Assembly: GCA_027483745.1 (NCBI GenBank)
Contig: JAIXTZ010000084.1
Location: 1-7,516, forward strand
Direction: 5' to 3'
Source: Lysobacteraceae bacterium
GTDB taxonomy: Bacteria; Pseudomonadota; Gammaproteobacteria; Xanthomonadales; Xanthomonadaceae
Length of the DNA stretch: 7,516 nt
In this document: one piece after another, positions 1-6,720 of the stretch
Layout: the number at the start of each line of letters is the position of its first letter
How positions within the stretch are numbered: the first letter of the stretch is position 1
The notes under the pieces: generated by a model
Databases searched by the model: none
What the model was told of the DNA's origin: nothing
Seen by the model: only the letters and a program-made list of their open reading frames with translations
Position numbers and translations under genes: made by a program

Positions 1-2207
1 CGGCGCGCGAGGTTGCCCGTGGGGTCGAGGATGTCGAGCTCCAGCGGCGCGCCCACCGGGGTCTTCGCCCAGTCCTGCGCACGCAGGATCAGGCCGAGGT
101 GCACGGTCTCGCCGGGGCGGTACAGACCGCGGTCGGAAAACAGCACCGCCTTCAAGGCACCCGGATCGACGTGGTTGATCTCGCCACCGACGTCGAAGCG
201 CGACGTGTCGAGCCGGCGCGACCAGTCGCCCAGCGGCAGGAAGCTCATGTCCTCGCCGCGGGTCACCTGCAGCAGCACCGGCGTGCGCTCGCGGACGAAG
301 GGTTCGAAGGTCGGCAGCGTGGCCACGCCGTCGGCGTCGGTGCTGGCGGCGACCACCACCTGCCCGTTGCGGCCGACCACCGACACCAGAGCGCTGGCGA
401 CCGGCGTGCCGTCGGAGAGGCTCTGCACGAACACCTTGCGGCGGCCGTCGAGCTCGGTCTTGGCCAGCACGCCGAGGTCGGTCAACACGACGAGACGCGA
501 GTCGGTCTGCTGGCCGGCGTTGCGGTCGAGCCGCTCGCGCGTGCTCAGCGCGGCCTCGTCGCCAGTCATCGAACGCAGCGAGAGCAAGAACACACCGCGC
601 TCGTTGGCATTGAAATAAGTACCGAGGTCGACGCCGCGGTAGTTCGCCTTCGCCGGGTCGTCGGTCGGGATCGACAGCGTCTCCTCGAAACGCTCGACCA
701 GCATGTCCTCGTCCACGCGCCACAGCGAGGGGTTCTGCAGCTGGCCGTCATTGGTGGCCACCAGAAGTTGAAGCTGCTCCGGCAGCACGCGGCCGATCTC
801 GAGGCGAACGTCCGGCGTGTTGCGCGCCACGAGGCTCACGCGGCGCTCGCCGCGCAGCGACAGCAGTGCGCCCTCACCGACGAAGCGCAGCAGCTTCGGG
901 TACTCGGGCACGACCAGCAGGCGGCGCTGCGGCTGGCCCAGCAGGAAGCCGCCAAAGCTCTTCAGCCCCTTCGGCAGCTCCAGCCACAGCCGGCGGCCGG
1001 GCGGCGCCTCGAAGCGCAGCGTGTGCGTCTCCACCCATTCGCGCTCGCCGGGCAGCAGTTCGAAGCGCAGCGGCGTGGCGGCCTTCAGCGTGGCCGCATC
1101 CACTTCGCCCTCCGACCACGGGTAGGGCACGGTCTGCTGGTGGCTGCTGTTGGGATCGGCCTTGCGCTGCGGGCTGGGCACGAAGCGCTCGGGCAGCAGC
1201 CAGAGCTTCACCTGCGAGGCGATGTCGCGGTCTTTCAGCGTGTCGTTGAAGGACAGCACGATCAGCTGCTTCGGCTCACCGTTGTCGTCGTCGACGACCG
1301 TGGCCTCGACGCTGTCGAGCGCCACCGAGTACAGCGAGGGCATCGCCACGCTCGACATGGCCTCAGTGGCGCGCCCCGGGCCCTCGAGGCGGCTCTTAGC
1401 GCCTTCGGCGAGCGTGAGCGTCACGCGGCCACCGTTCTCCGGCACGGTGAGCGGCGCGGTCTGCACCCAAGCCTTCAGGCCCGGCTCGTCGAAGCGCACC
1501 TCGATCGGCGGCGCGGCGAGCGAGCGGTCGGCCCCATCGACGGCCTTCGTGGACAGACGCGAGCGCAGCGCATCGGCGTCCACCGGGTGCGAGAACGTGA
1601 ACGCCCAGACGCCGCGCTTCAAGCCGGCACTTTCCGGGTCCTGGTAGAACTCGGCGCTGTCGATGCCGGCCACGAACGGCGCGGTTTCGAAGGCGAACTG
1701 CGTTTCGGCCAGCACGCGATCCGGCGCGAGTGCCTTCTCTGCATCCAACGCGACCTCATAGCCCTGGCCCACCGGCCAATCCTCGGCGGGTGTAAAGACA
1801 AGGGTCGACTCATCTTCGAAGGCCCAGCGGCCCGCCAGCGCGGGCTTCAACGTGAGGCCCTCGACCGCTTTCGCGCTGCCTTCTTCCGCCCCTACCGATT
1901 CGAGCGTCGCCACCGGTGCGCTGAAGCGCAGCCGAAGCGGCATCACCGTGATCGGCGTCGCCGAATAGTCCGTGGCACCCGGTGCCTCGACGGCCACCGT
2001 GATCGCGTCGGGCGGCGGCGGCACCTCGCGGGTGAACCACCACGTCGCGAGTGCCACCAAGGCCAATGCGGCGAGCGGCCCACCCAGGCGCGGTCCCGGC
2101 TTCGCCCGCAGCCAGGCCCACGATCGACCGATCCAGGCCGGAGGCTGCCACGCGCCGAACACGCGGGTGGACCACGAAGGGGGGGAGGATTCGTCCGTGA
2201 CGCTCAT
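1..2207 (-). CDS. Alpha-2-macroglobulin family protein, membrane-anchored (YfaS-like), N-terminal part, truncated by window edge
   Basis: This is an open frame of 735 codons that continues beyond base 1. Bacterial alpha-2-macroglobulins are large periplasmic proteins thought to trap foreign proteases, often encoded beside penicillin-binding protein PbpC. Residues 1-40 are Trp/Pro/Arg-rich and probably cytoplasmic. A hydrophobic stretch at about 41-58 (LGGPLAALALVALATWWF) looks like an uncleaved signal anchor. I see no lipobox and no cysteine in this region, unlike the lipoprotein form in E. coli. Beta-rich macroglobulin-like domains follow. The motif TDLGVLAK lies at 576-583, then an SDGTPV segment, and the family hallmark SDRGLYRPGETVHL at about 691-704. 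The bait region and thioester (CxEQ) would lie outside the window, so activity cannot be judged. ATG at 2207 is preferred because GAG lies 6 bases upstream; an in-frame ATG at 2246, directly after a stop, would add 13 residues. The family call is firm; the start is less so. Confidence 0.93.
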   Translation of the reverse strand, partial: MSVTDESSPPSWSTRVFGAWQPPAWIGRSWAWLRAKPGPRLGGPLAALALVALATWWFTREVPPPPDAITVAVEAPGATDYSATPITVMPLRLRFSAPVATLESVGAEEGSAKAVEGLTLKPALAGRWAFEDESTLVFTPAEDWPVGQGYEVALDAEKALAPDRVLAETQFAFETAPFVAGIDSAEFYQDPESAGLKRGVWAFTFSHPVDADALRSRLSTKAVDGADRSLAAPPIEVRFDEPGLKAWVQTAPLTVPENGGRVTLTLAEGAKSRLEGPGRATEAMSSVAMPSLYSVALDSVEATVVDDDNGEPKQLIVLSFNDTLKDRDIASQVKLWLLPERFVPSPQRKADPNSSHQQTVPYPWSEGEVDAATLKAATPLRFELLPGEREWVETHTLRFEAPPGRRLWLELPKGLKSFGGFLLGQPQRRLLVVPEYPKLLRFVGEGALLSLRGERRVSLVARNTPDVRLEIGRVLPEQLQLLVATNDGQLQNPSLWRVDEDMLVERFEETLSIPTDDPAKANYRGVDLGTYFNANERGVFLLSLRSMTGDEAALSTRERLDRNAGQQTDSRLVVLTDLGVLAKTELDGRRKVFVQSLSDGTPVASALVSVVGRNGQVVVAASTDADGVATLPTFEPFVRERTPVLLQVTRGEDMSFLPLGDWSRRLDTSRFDVGGEINHVDPGALKAVLFSDRGLYRPGETVHLGLILRAQDWAKTPVGAPLELDILDPTGNLAR

Positions 2208-2253
2208 GGGGGGCTCGCGCGGCGGGCGCGGCGGGGTGCCGCGCATTCACCGC

Positions 2254-2259
2254 ATCATA
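2254..2259 (-). promoter_or_regulatory. Possible -10 box (TATGAT) upstream of the alpha-2-macroglobulin gene
   Basis: TATGAT on the minus strand differs from the sigma-70 consensus TATAAT by one base and sits in the 134-base gap between the pirin and alpha-2-macroglobulin genes, an unusually AT-rich spot in very GC-rich DNA. No recognisable -35 hexamer lies 15-18 bases upstream. A transcript starting about 7 bases downstream would begin close to the ATG at 2246, giving either a leaderless message or a leader of about 39 bases before the ATG at 2207. The rest of the gap (2208-2341) shows GC-rich inverted segments but no stem followed by a T run, so no intrinsic terminator for pirin is called. 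Confidence 0.3.
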
Positions 2260-2341
2260 ACGAGCCGCCGAGCGCGCCCGAGGCTGAATCGTGGCGGCCG
2301 CGGGCCACCGATGGCGAAACGCGGGCAGCCGAGGCGTCGCC

Positions 2342-3283
2342 TCAGAAGCGCCCGGCCTGGAAGTCGGCGATCGCTTCGCGGATCTCGTCGGCGGTGTTCA
2401 TCACGAAGGGCCCGTGCCAGGCCACCGGCTCACGCAGCGGGCGACCGGCGACGGCGATCAAGCGGGCGCCCTCGGCACCGGCCTGCAACGCGACATGGTC
2501 GCCGTCCGACAGCACGGCCAGCTGCCCGGCACGCACCTCGGCGACGCCGCCACTGGCCGCGAGTCGCAGCGCCCCACCGAACACGTGCACGAAACCCTGG
2601 TGGCCGAGCGTGATCGGCAGCGCGAGGGTCGCGCCCGGTGCCAGCAAGACGTCAGCGAACAACGGCTGCGTCGCTTCAGCCTGCACGGGACCGGCGACGC
2701 CCGCCACCGCGCCGGCGATGACTTTCACCGCCGCGATCGCGCCGGGCGCGTCGATCATCGGCGCCTCGAGGCCCGCGGCCCGCGCCAGCACGGCGCCGCC
2801 CGCATCGAGCTGCAGCACCGGCAGGTGCTCCGGCCCGATGTCCTGGTAGCGCGGGGCGCACATCTTGTCCTTGGCCGGCAGGTTCACCCACAGCTGGAAG
2901 CCGCGCATCTCGCCTTCCACCTGTTCGGGCATTTCCGAATGCACGATGCCGCGGCCGGCGGTCATCCACTGGACGCTGCCGGGCACGAGCAGGCCTTCGC
3001 CGCCCTGGTTGTCGCGGTGGCGCATGCGCCCCTTGAGCATGTAGGTGACGGTCTCGAAGCCGCGGTGCGGGTGCGGCGGGAAACCGGCGATGTAGTCCTG
3101 CGGCCGCTCGGTGCCGAAGGCATCGAGCATCAGGAAGGGATCGACCGGCGGCTGCTGCGGCGTGCCGATAAGGCGCGTGAGCTTCACGCCGGCACCGTCG
3201 GAGGTCGGCAGGCCGGTGGAGAGGCGCAGCACGTGGCGCGGCGCGTGGCGCGCAGGCGTGGCGGAAGCGGGGATGGCGTTCAT
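2342..3283 (-). CDS. Pirin family protein (bicupin)
   Basis: The protein has 313 residues and two cupin halves. The N-terminal pirin domain is clear: a PPHPHRGFETVTYMLKG segment at 69-85, QWMTAGRGIVHSEMP at 105-119 and GFQLWVNLP at 128-136. The expected metal ligands of pirins are all present as H71, H73, H115 and E117. The second cupin half ends in the typical EPVAWHGPFVMNT segment (286-297) with a helical tail. Characterised pirins include iron-binding human pirin and E. coli YhhW, which has quercetinase activity; the substrate here cannot be told. The start ATG at 3283 has GGAG 10 bases upstream. The frame stays open to 3346, but the extra 21 residues are low-complexity and unlike pirins. 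It is cytoplasmic, with no signal peptide. It lies 88 bases after the acyltransferase gene in the same direction, so co-transcription is possible but not shown. Confidence 0.95.
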   Translation of the reverse strand: MNAIPASATPARHAPRHVLRLSTGLPTSDGAGVKLTRLIGTPQQPPVDPFLMLDAFGTERPQDYIAGFPPHPHRGFETVTYMLKGRMRHRDNQGGEGLLVPGSVQWMTAGRGIVHSEMPEQVEGEMRGFQLWVNLPAKDKMCAPRYQDIGPEHLPVLQLDAGGAVLARAAGLEAPMIDAPGAIAAVKVIAGAVAGVAGPVQAEATQPLFADVLLAPGATLALPITLGHQGFVHVFGGALRLAASGGVAEVRAGQLAVLSDGDHVALQAGAEGARLIAVAGRPLREPVAWHGPFVMNTADEIREAIADFQAGRF

Positions 3284-3324
3284 GCCGACGATGCTCCGCG
3301 CCCCACCGGAGCGGCTCAAGGCGC

Positions 3325-3360
3325 CGGCCGCAACGCCGCATTGCACGGCCGCAACGGCCG
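3325..3360. repeat. Short direct repeat and GC hairpin in the acyltransferase-pirin gap
   Basis: CGGCCGCAAC occurs at 3325-3334 and again at 3346-3355, 21 bases apart. The second copy is followed by another CGGCCG, so CGGCCG-CAA-CGGCCG (3346-3360) can fold into a six-pair stem with a three-base loop. It lies about 15 bases past the acyltransferase stop and upstream of pirin. There is no T run after the stem in the direction of transcription, so it is not a canonical intrinsic terminator. It could modestly slow polymerase or stabilise an mRNA 3' end, or be a chance product of GC-rich sequence. Confidence 0.35.
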
Positions 3361-3371
3361 GCCGGAACGCG

Positions 3372-3995
3372 TTACAGCGTCCCGCGATTCTTGCCCATGA
3401 AGGGCCGGTACCACTCGCGGATGCGCGCCATATCGGCGTCGAGGTCGTCGCTGCAGCGCATCAGCGGACCGATGCGCACGCAGCGGTTCGGGTAGTCGAA
3501 GGCCGCGCAGAGCACCGGCACGTCGGCCGCGCGGGCGATCTTCCAGAAGCCGGTCTTCCACTTGTCGACGCGACGCCGCGTGCCTTCCGGCGCGAGCACG
3601 AACCACATGCGCTCCGCCTCGCGCAATCGGGTGGCGACCTGGTCGGCAACCCCGCCCGGCGCGGCGCGATCGACCGCAAGGCCACCCATGCGTCGCATGT
3701 ACCAAGCAAGGGGGCCAACGAAGATCTCCTTCTTCGCCATGAACACGACGCCCAGATCCATCGCCAGCAGCATCGCAAACCCCCACACCGCATCCCATGC
3801 CGACGAATGCGGGGCGGCGATCACCACCAGCCGCGGCTCGTCGGGCCACTCGCCCTCCATGCGCCAGCGGCCGATGCGCAGCACCCACGTCGCGAGGCGA
3901 CGCCACAGGGGTGCGGTGCCCCCACGCGGCGCCATCGGCGGCAGCGCGGGTACCGGCGCCTCGGCGGTCCGGGCCGTGGCCGTCGTCTCGCTCAC
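3372..3995 (-). CDS. PlsC-type 1-acylglycerol-3-phosphate / lysophospholipid acyltransferase-like protein
   Basis: The protein has 207 residues. Family members transfer acyl chains to lysophosphatidic acid or related lysolipids at the inner membrane. Acyltransferase motif I (HX4D) is seen as HSSAWD, with H63 and D68. The GGLAVDR segment at 104-110 fits motif II, PEGTR at 136-140 is the phosphate-binding motif III, and a VP at 159-160 fits motif IV. The WKTGFWKIA stretch at 146-154 is typical of short single-domain members. The hydrophobic stretch at about 71-87 may be membrane-associated. The first 28 residues are Ala/Pro/Thr-rich and probably disordered. The start is GTG at 3995, backed by GGGAG 8 bases upstream and by the GTGA overlap with the arfB stop; a later ATG (3935) is less likely. 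Catalytic motifs are intact. The substrate is unknown, and I do not claim it is the essential PlsC. Confidence 0.88.
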   Translation of the reverse strand: MSETTATARTAEAPVPALPPMAPRGGTAPLWRRLATWVLRIGRWRMEGEWPDEPRLVVIAAPHSSAWDAVWGFAMLLAMDLGVVFMAKKEIFVGPLAWYMRRMGGLAVDRAAPGGVADQVATRLREAERMWFVLAPEGTRRRVDKWKTGFWKIARAADVPVLCAAFDYPNRCVRIGPLMRCSDDLDADMARIREWYRPFMGKNRGTL

Positions 3996-4417
3996 GGCTC
4001 GCGCTCCCAGCGCCTCGAGGCGCGCTCCCGCTTCACCTGCGCGCGCTCGCGCTTGCTCCCGAGCCGGCGCTCCTGCGAACCCTTGGTCGGCTTGGTGGCG
4101 ATGCGCTTCTTCGGCGCCACGCGGCAGGCCTCGATCAAGGCTTGCAAGCGCTCGCGCGCGTCTTCGCGGTTGCGCTCCTGCGTTCGGAAACGCTGGGCCT
4201 GGATCACCAGCACGCCCTCCTCGGTCATCCGCCGGTCGCGGCGAGCGAGCAGGCGGTCGCGCACGGCCTCGGGCAAGGTCGCAGAGGCACGCACGTCGAA
4301 GCGCAGCTCCACCGCGCTGGCGACCTTGTTGACGTTCTGCCCGCCCGGTCCCGAACTGCGCACGAAGCGCTCCTCGAGCTCGCTGTCGGGAATGGTGAGG
4401 GGCGGAAGCGACATCAT
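3992..4417 (-). CDS. arfB: Alternative ribosome-rescue factor ArfB (YaeJ), peptidyl-tRNA hydrolase
   Basis: The protein has 141 residues, against 140 for E. coli ArfB. It hydrolyses peptidyl-tRNA on ribosomes stalled at mRNA ends without a stop codon. The class-I release-factor catalytic motif appears as SGPGGQNVNK, with GGQ at 25-27, followed by VELRFDVRAS. The C-terminal tail is strongly basic and carries KPTKGSQERRLGSK (109-122), matching the ArfB tail that enters the empty mRNA channel. This tail separates ArfB from PrfH or full release factors, which also have codon-recognition domains absent here. ATG at 4417 is used, with a second ATG at 4414 equally possible. The longer frame to 4528 would run into hemY and adds residues not seen in the family. 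Neither ATG has a clear Shine-Dalgarno. It follows hemY by 52 bases and ends in a GTGA overlap with the acyltransferase gene. Confidence 0.94.
   Translation of the reverse strand: MMSLPPLTIPDSELEERFVRSSGPGGQNVNKVASAVELRFDVRASATLPEAVRDRLLARRDRRMTEEGVLVIQAQRFRTQERNREDARERLQALIEACRVAPKKRIATKPTKGSQERRLGSKRERAQVKRERASRRWEREP
4004..4008 (-). promoter_or_regulatory. Ribosome binding site of the acyltransferase gene
   Basis: GGGAG on the minus strand lies 8 bases before the GTG at 3995, inside the end of arfB. It decides for the GTG start and for coupled translation with arfB. Confidence 0.6.
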
Positions 4418-4469
4418 CGCCGCGCAGTGTAAGCGCGCCGTGGCGCCGCGCCGCGGGGCATCGACCGGA

Positions 4470-5726
4470 TCAAGCCGCCGGCAGCCGCGGATGGCCGAAC
4501 TCGTCACGCTCCTCGCCGGCGGCCGCATCGCCGATCCGCTCGCGCAGTCCGCGGCCCGGGAACGCCTGCGGGGGCTCGGCGCGGGCGACCTTCAGCGCAT
4601 TGCCGAAAGCGATCGCGGCACGGGCGTCGCTGGCGGCAGCCATCAGATCGCCCAAGGCTTCCCAAGCCTCCGCGCCCGCACCCTGCGCGATGGCGCGGTG
4701 GAAATAGGTCTCGGCCTTGCCCGGCAGGGCCTTGGCGCGGCACAGGCGGCCCAGGGCCAGCAGAAGCGCGGGGGACGTGGAACGCGCCGCCAGCCACGCT
4801 TCAGCACGAGCCAGACGCTCATCGCCAGCGAATGCGGGCAAGGCGCCGAAAGCCGCCACCACATCCTCATCCCAGCGGGTGTCGATCGCCTCCGCGAGCG
4901 CCTGGGCCGCGTGCGCCTCAAGGTGCAGGGACGCCGCGCGGCGGGCGAAGGCCACCAGCACCGGCGATTGCGCGCGGAGGGCGGGAGGCAGGCCCTTCCA
5001 ACGGATCAACAGCGTGCCGGCTTCCTGGGCGTCGATCAGCGCGGACTCCGCCAGTCGCGTTTCCAGGCTGGCCAATGCCGTCGCATCGGTGCCGCGCTCG
5101 CCGCGCAGGCGCGCCACCATCGGCAAGGCTTCGTCGGCGCGCCCCAACCGGGCGAGCGCCTCGGCCCGAAGCAACACCCCGGAAGGGGGCAACGTCGTGC
5201 GGGCGGCGGCGGTATCGAGGCTGGCGAGGGCCTCGAGGGCACGATCCTCGGCCAGCCACGCGGCGCTCTGTTCGAGCGAGGCGGCGAGCGGATCGGCCTT
5301 GGCCAGGGCCAGGCGATGGGCGCGAACGCGCTCGCCGAGGCCAGCGGCGCGCGCCGCGCCGATCGCATGCAGGAGGGCGGGCACGCGGTCGATGCTGCTG
5401 CGCTTGGCGGCCAGCGCCAGAAGGTGTTCCGCGCGCTCCGGACGCCCCTGTTGCAGCGCCAGCAGGCCATTGCTCAGGCGCTCGCGCGCGAGGCGCTGCG
5501 AATACTTGCGCACGGCGCGGAACGGCAGGCGCACGAGGGCGACGAGCCCAAGCAGCGCGAGGGTGGCCAAGCCCCAGGCCAGCGCTGCCACCTCGGCACG
5601 AACGCTGATCAGGGTGTCGCCCCACTGCAGCACCAGCAGGCCCTCCTGCTCGCGCAGCAGCTGCCAGCCGAAGCCGGCCAGCAGGGCAAGGAGCAGTCCA
5701 AGCAGCAGGGCGGGAAACAGCTTCAT
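4470..5726 (-). CDS. hemY: HemY, inner-membrane TPR protein of the heme operon
   Basis: The protein has 418 residues, close to E. coli HemY (398). Its N-terminus shows two hydrophobic helices, at about 3-22 and 46-65, separated by a short loop with LQWGDTLISVRAEVAAL, the pattern of the HemY_N domain. A basic stretch (RLPFRAVRKYSQRLARERL, 66-84) follows, then helical Ala/Leu-rich repeats of tetratricopeptide type to about residue 390. These include QQGRPERAEHLLALAA, LGRADEALPM and KALPGKAETYFHRAIAQG. HemY proteins of proteobacteria are genetically linked to late heme synthesis, but no catalytic role is established. They are not the unrelated protoporphyrinogen oxidase of Bacillus that shares the name. 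The start ATG overlaps the hemX stop (ATGA) and has GAGAG 6 bases upstream, so the two are probably translated together. The C-terminus (EFGHPRLPAA) is complete. Confidence 0.93.
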   Translation of the reverse strand: MKLFPALLLGLLLALLAGFGWQLLREQEGLLVLQWGDTLISVRAEVAALAWGLATLALLGLVALVRLPFRAVRKYSQRLARERLSNGLLALQQGRPERAEHLLALAAKRSSIDRVPALLHAIGAARAAGLGERVRAHRLALAKADPLAASLEQSAAWLAEDRALEALASLDTAAARTTLPPSGVLLRAEALARLGRADEALPMVARLRGERGTDATALASLETRLAESALIDAQEAGTLLIRWKGLPPALRAQSPVLVAFARRAASLHLEAHAAQALAEAIDTRWDEDVVAAFGALPAFAGDERLARAEAWLAARSTSPALLLALGRLCRAKALPGKAETYFHRAIAQGAGAEAWEALGDLMAAASDARAAIAFGNALKVARAEPPQAFPGRGLRERIGDAAAGEERDEFGHPRLPAA

Positions 5727-6700
5727 CGCCCGCTCTCGCCGCGGCGCTGGGCCCGAAGTTGCGCCAGCGTGCTGCCGAGCACGGGCACGTCGAGGGCGAG
5801 GTCGGTCTTGGCGAGCGCATCGAGGCGGGCGGCTTCGGCCTCCAGCGCGGGGCTCGCCGCGTAAAGCCGACGCATCCAGTCCTGCGCGCGCGCTGCCGCG
5901 GAGGCGAGGCCTGCGCTGTCGCGACGCTCGATGGCCATGCGGGCCAGACCGAGCTCGAGGCGAAGGGCCGCCAGACCACGCTGGCGGTCGGCCGGTGCCA
6001 GCAGGTCCTGCGCACCGCGCGGCCGGACGTCCACCAACGCATCAAGCACCTTGTCGAGGGCGGAGACCGGTGCCTCCGGCGTCGCCTCGGCCGGCGCGGC
6101 GTCGAGCGACGGCAGGGCCGCCTCGACGGCGTCGATGCGGCCTCGGGCCGCAAGCCGCGGATCGGGAGGCAGCGCGGCCAGCGCGGCCTGCTCCTGGGCG
6201 AGAGACTGCCGGAGATTGACGTACTGCGGCGCGGTGAGCGCGGAGAGCAGGCCGTCCGCGAAGCCGTAAGCGCGGCGCGCGCCGTCGACGTCACCGGACA
6301 GGGCAAGGCGGGTCTCGGCGAAGCTCAGCAGCAGGTCGACTTCGTCCAGGCGCAGGGCGATGCCGCTGTCGCCCTCGGTGCTTGCCGCCACCTGCTGGAC
6401 GCTCTCCTCGAGGAGCGCCGTGCGCTGGCCCCAGCCGAGCAGCTCTTCGCGCTGCACGGTGCTGCGGGCCTCAAGGTCGGCGAGTCGCTGCGCATTGCGG
6501 GATTGACCGCGTTCCAGCGAAGCGATCGCCTGCTCGACGGCCAGAAGACGCTGGTCGAGCACCGCGTTCGAAAGCGGATCCGGCGCGATCTCCGGCGCCG
6601 GGCGCGACGACCACCACCAGGCCGCGGCACCGCCGGCCAGCAGCAGGGGGAGCGCGATCAGCAGCGGACGGGTGAATGGGCGATCCATCGAAACCATCAT
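5723..6700 (-). CDS. hemX: HemX-family membrane-anchored coiled-coil protein
   Basis: The protein has 325 residues, shorter than E. coli HemX (393). A short cytoplasmic N-terminus is followed by one membrane helix at about 12-30 (PLLIALPLLLAGGAAAWWW) and a Pro-rich spacer. A predicted coiled coil spans about 46-105 (heptad-like LLAVEQAIASLERGQS, QRLADLEARS), and the HemX helical domain covers about 114-178 and 240-316, split by an Ala/Pro-rich linker (195-213). Many databases call such proteins uroporphyrinogen-III C-methyltransferase, but I see no SAM-binding methyltransferase motifs, so that name is not supported. The role is unknown; the operon position suggests a membrane scaffold for tetrapyrrole enzymes. 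ATGs at 6700, 6697 and 6688 are all in frame and none has a clear Shine-Dalgarno. 6700 is chosen as nearest to hemD (16-base gap). The frame stays open to 6775 inside hemD, but that Arg-rich extension is unlikely. Confidence 0.88.
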   Translation of the reverse strand: MMVSMDRPFTRPLLIALPLLLAGGAAAWWWSSRPAPEIAPDPLSNAVLDQRLLAVEQAIASLERGQSRNAQRLADLEARSTVQREELLGWGQRTALLEESVQQVAASTEGDSGIALRLDEVDLLLSFAETRLALSGDVDGARRAYGFADGLLSALTAPQYVNLRQSLAQEQAALAALPPDPRLAARGRIDAVEAALPSLDAAPAEATPEAPVSALDKVLDALVDVRPRGAQDLLAPADRQRGLAALRLELGLARMAIERRDSAGLASAAARAQDWMRRLYAASPALEAEAARLDALAKTDLALDVPVLGSTLAQLRAQRRGESGR

Positions 6701-6720
6701 CAGGGGGGCGCGAAGCTCAT
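6700..6720 (-). other. Possible six-codon coupling mini-ORF between hemD and hemX
   Basis: An ATG at 6720 overlaps the hemD stop (ATGA), reads six codons (MSFAPP) and ends in a TGA at 6702-6700 that overlaps the first hemX ATG (TGATG). Ribosomes ending hemD could restart here and be handed to hemX, which lacks its own clear Shine-Dalgarno. The geometry is seen directly; any use is inference and could be chance. Confidence 0.25.

Noticed and set aside
2208..2341. Intrinsic terminator after pirin
   Set aside because: GC-rich inverted segments exist (for example GTGGC...GCCAC) but no stem is followed by a T run, and similar segments are common at this GC content.
99..2849. A 916-codon open frame on the plus strand
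   Set aside because: It lies antisense to the alpha-2-macroglobulin and pirin genes, crosses the gap between them, and translates to Arg/Gly/His/Gln-rich low-complexity sequence with no domain. Long antisense frames are expected where GC-rich third positions remove stop codons.
3284..3346. N-terminal extension of pirin
   Set aside because: The added residues are low-complexity and unlike pirins, and the ATG at 3283 has its own GGAG site.
4418..4528. N-terminal extension of ArfB
   Set aside because: It would overlap hemY by 59 bases and add 37 Arg/Ala-rich residues absent from ArfB proteins. The start at 4417 gives the family length.
3111..5864. A 917-codon open frame on the plus strand
   Set aside because: It runs antisense across pirin, the acyltransferase, arfB and hemY, all of which have recognisable family motifs. 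The translation has no domain and shifts composition with whichever gene it shadows.
5723..6700. Uroporphyrinogen-III C-methyltransferase activity for HemX
   Set aside because: The protein is a membrane-anchored coiled-coil with no SAM-binding methyltransferase motifs; the name is a legacy annotation.
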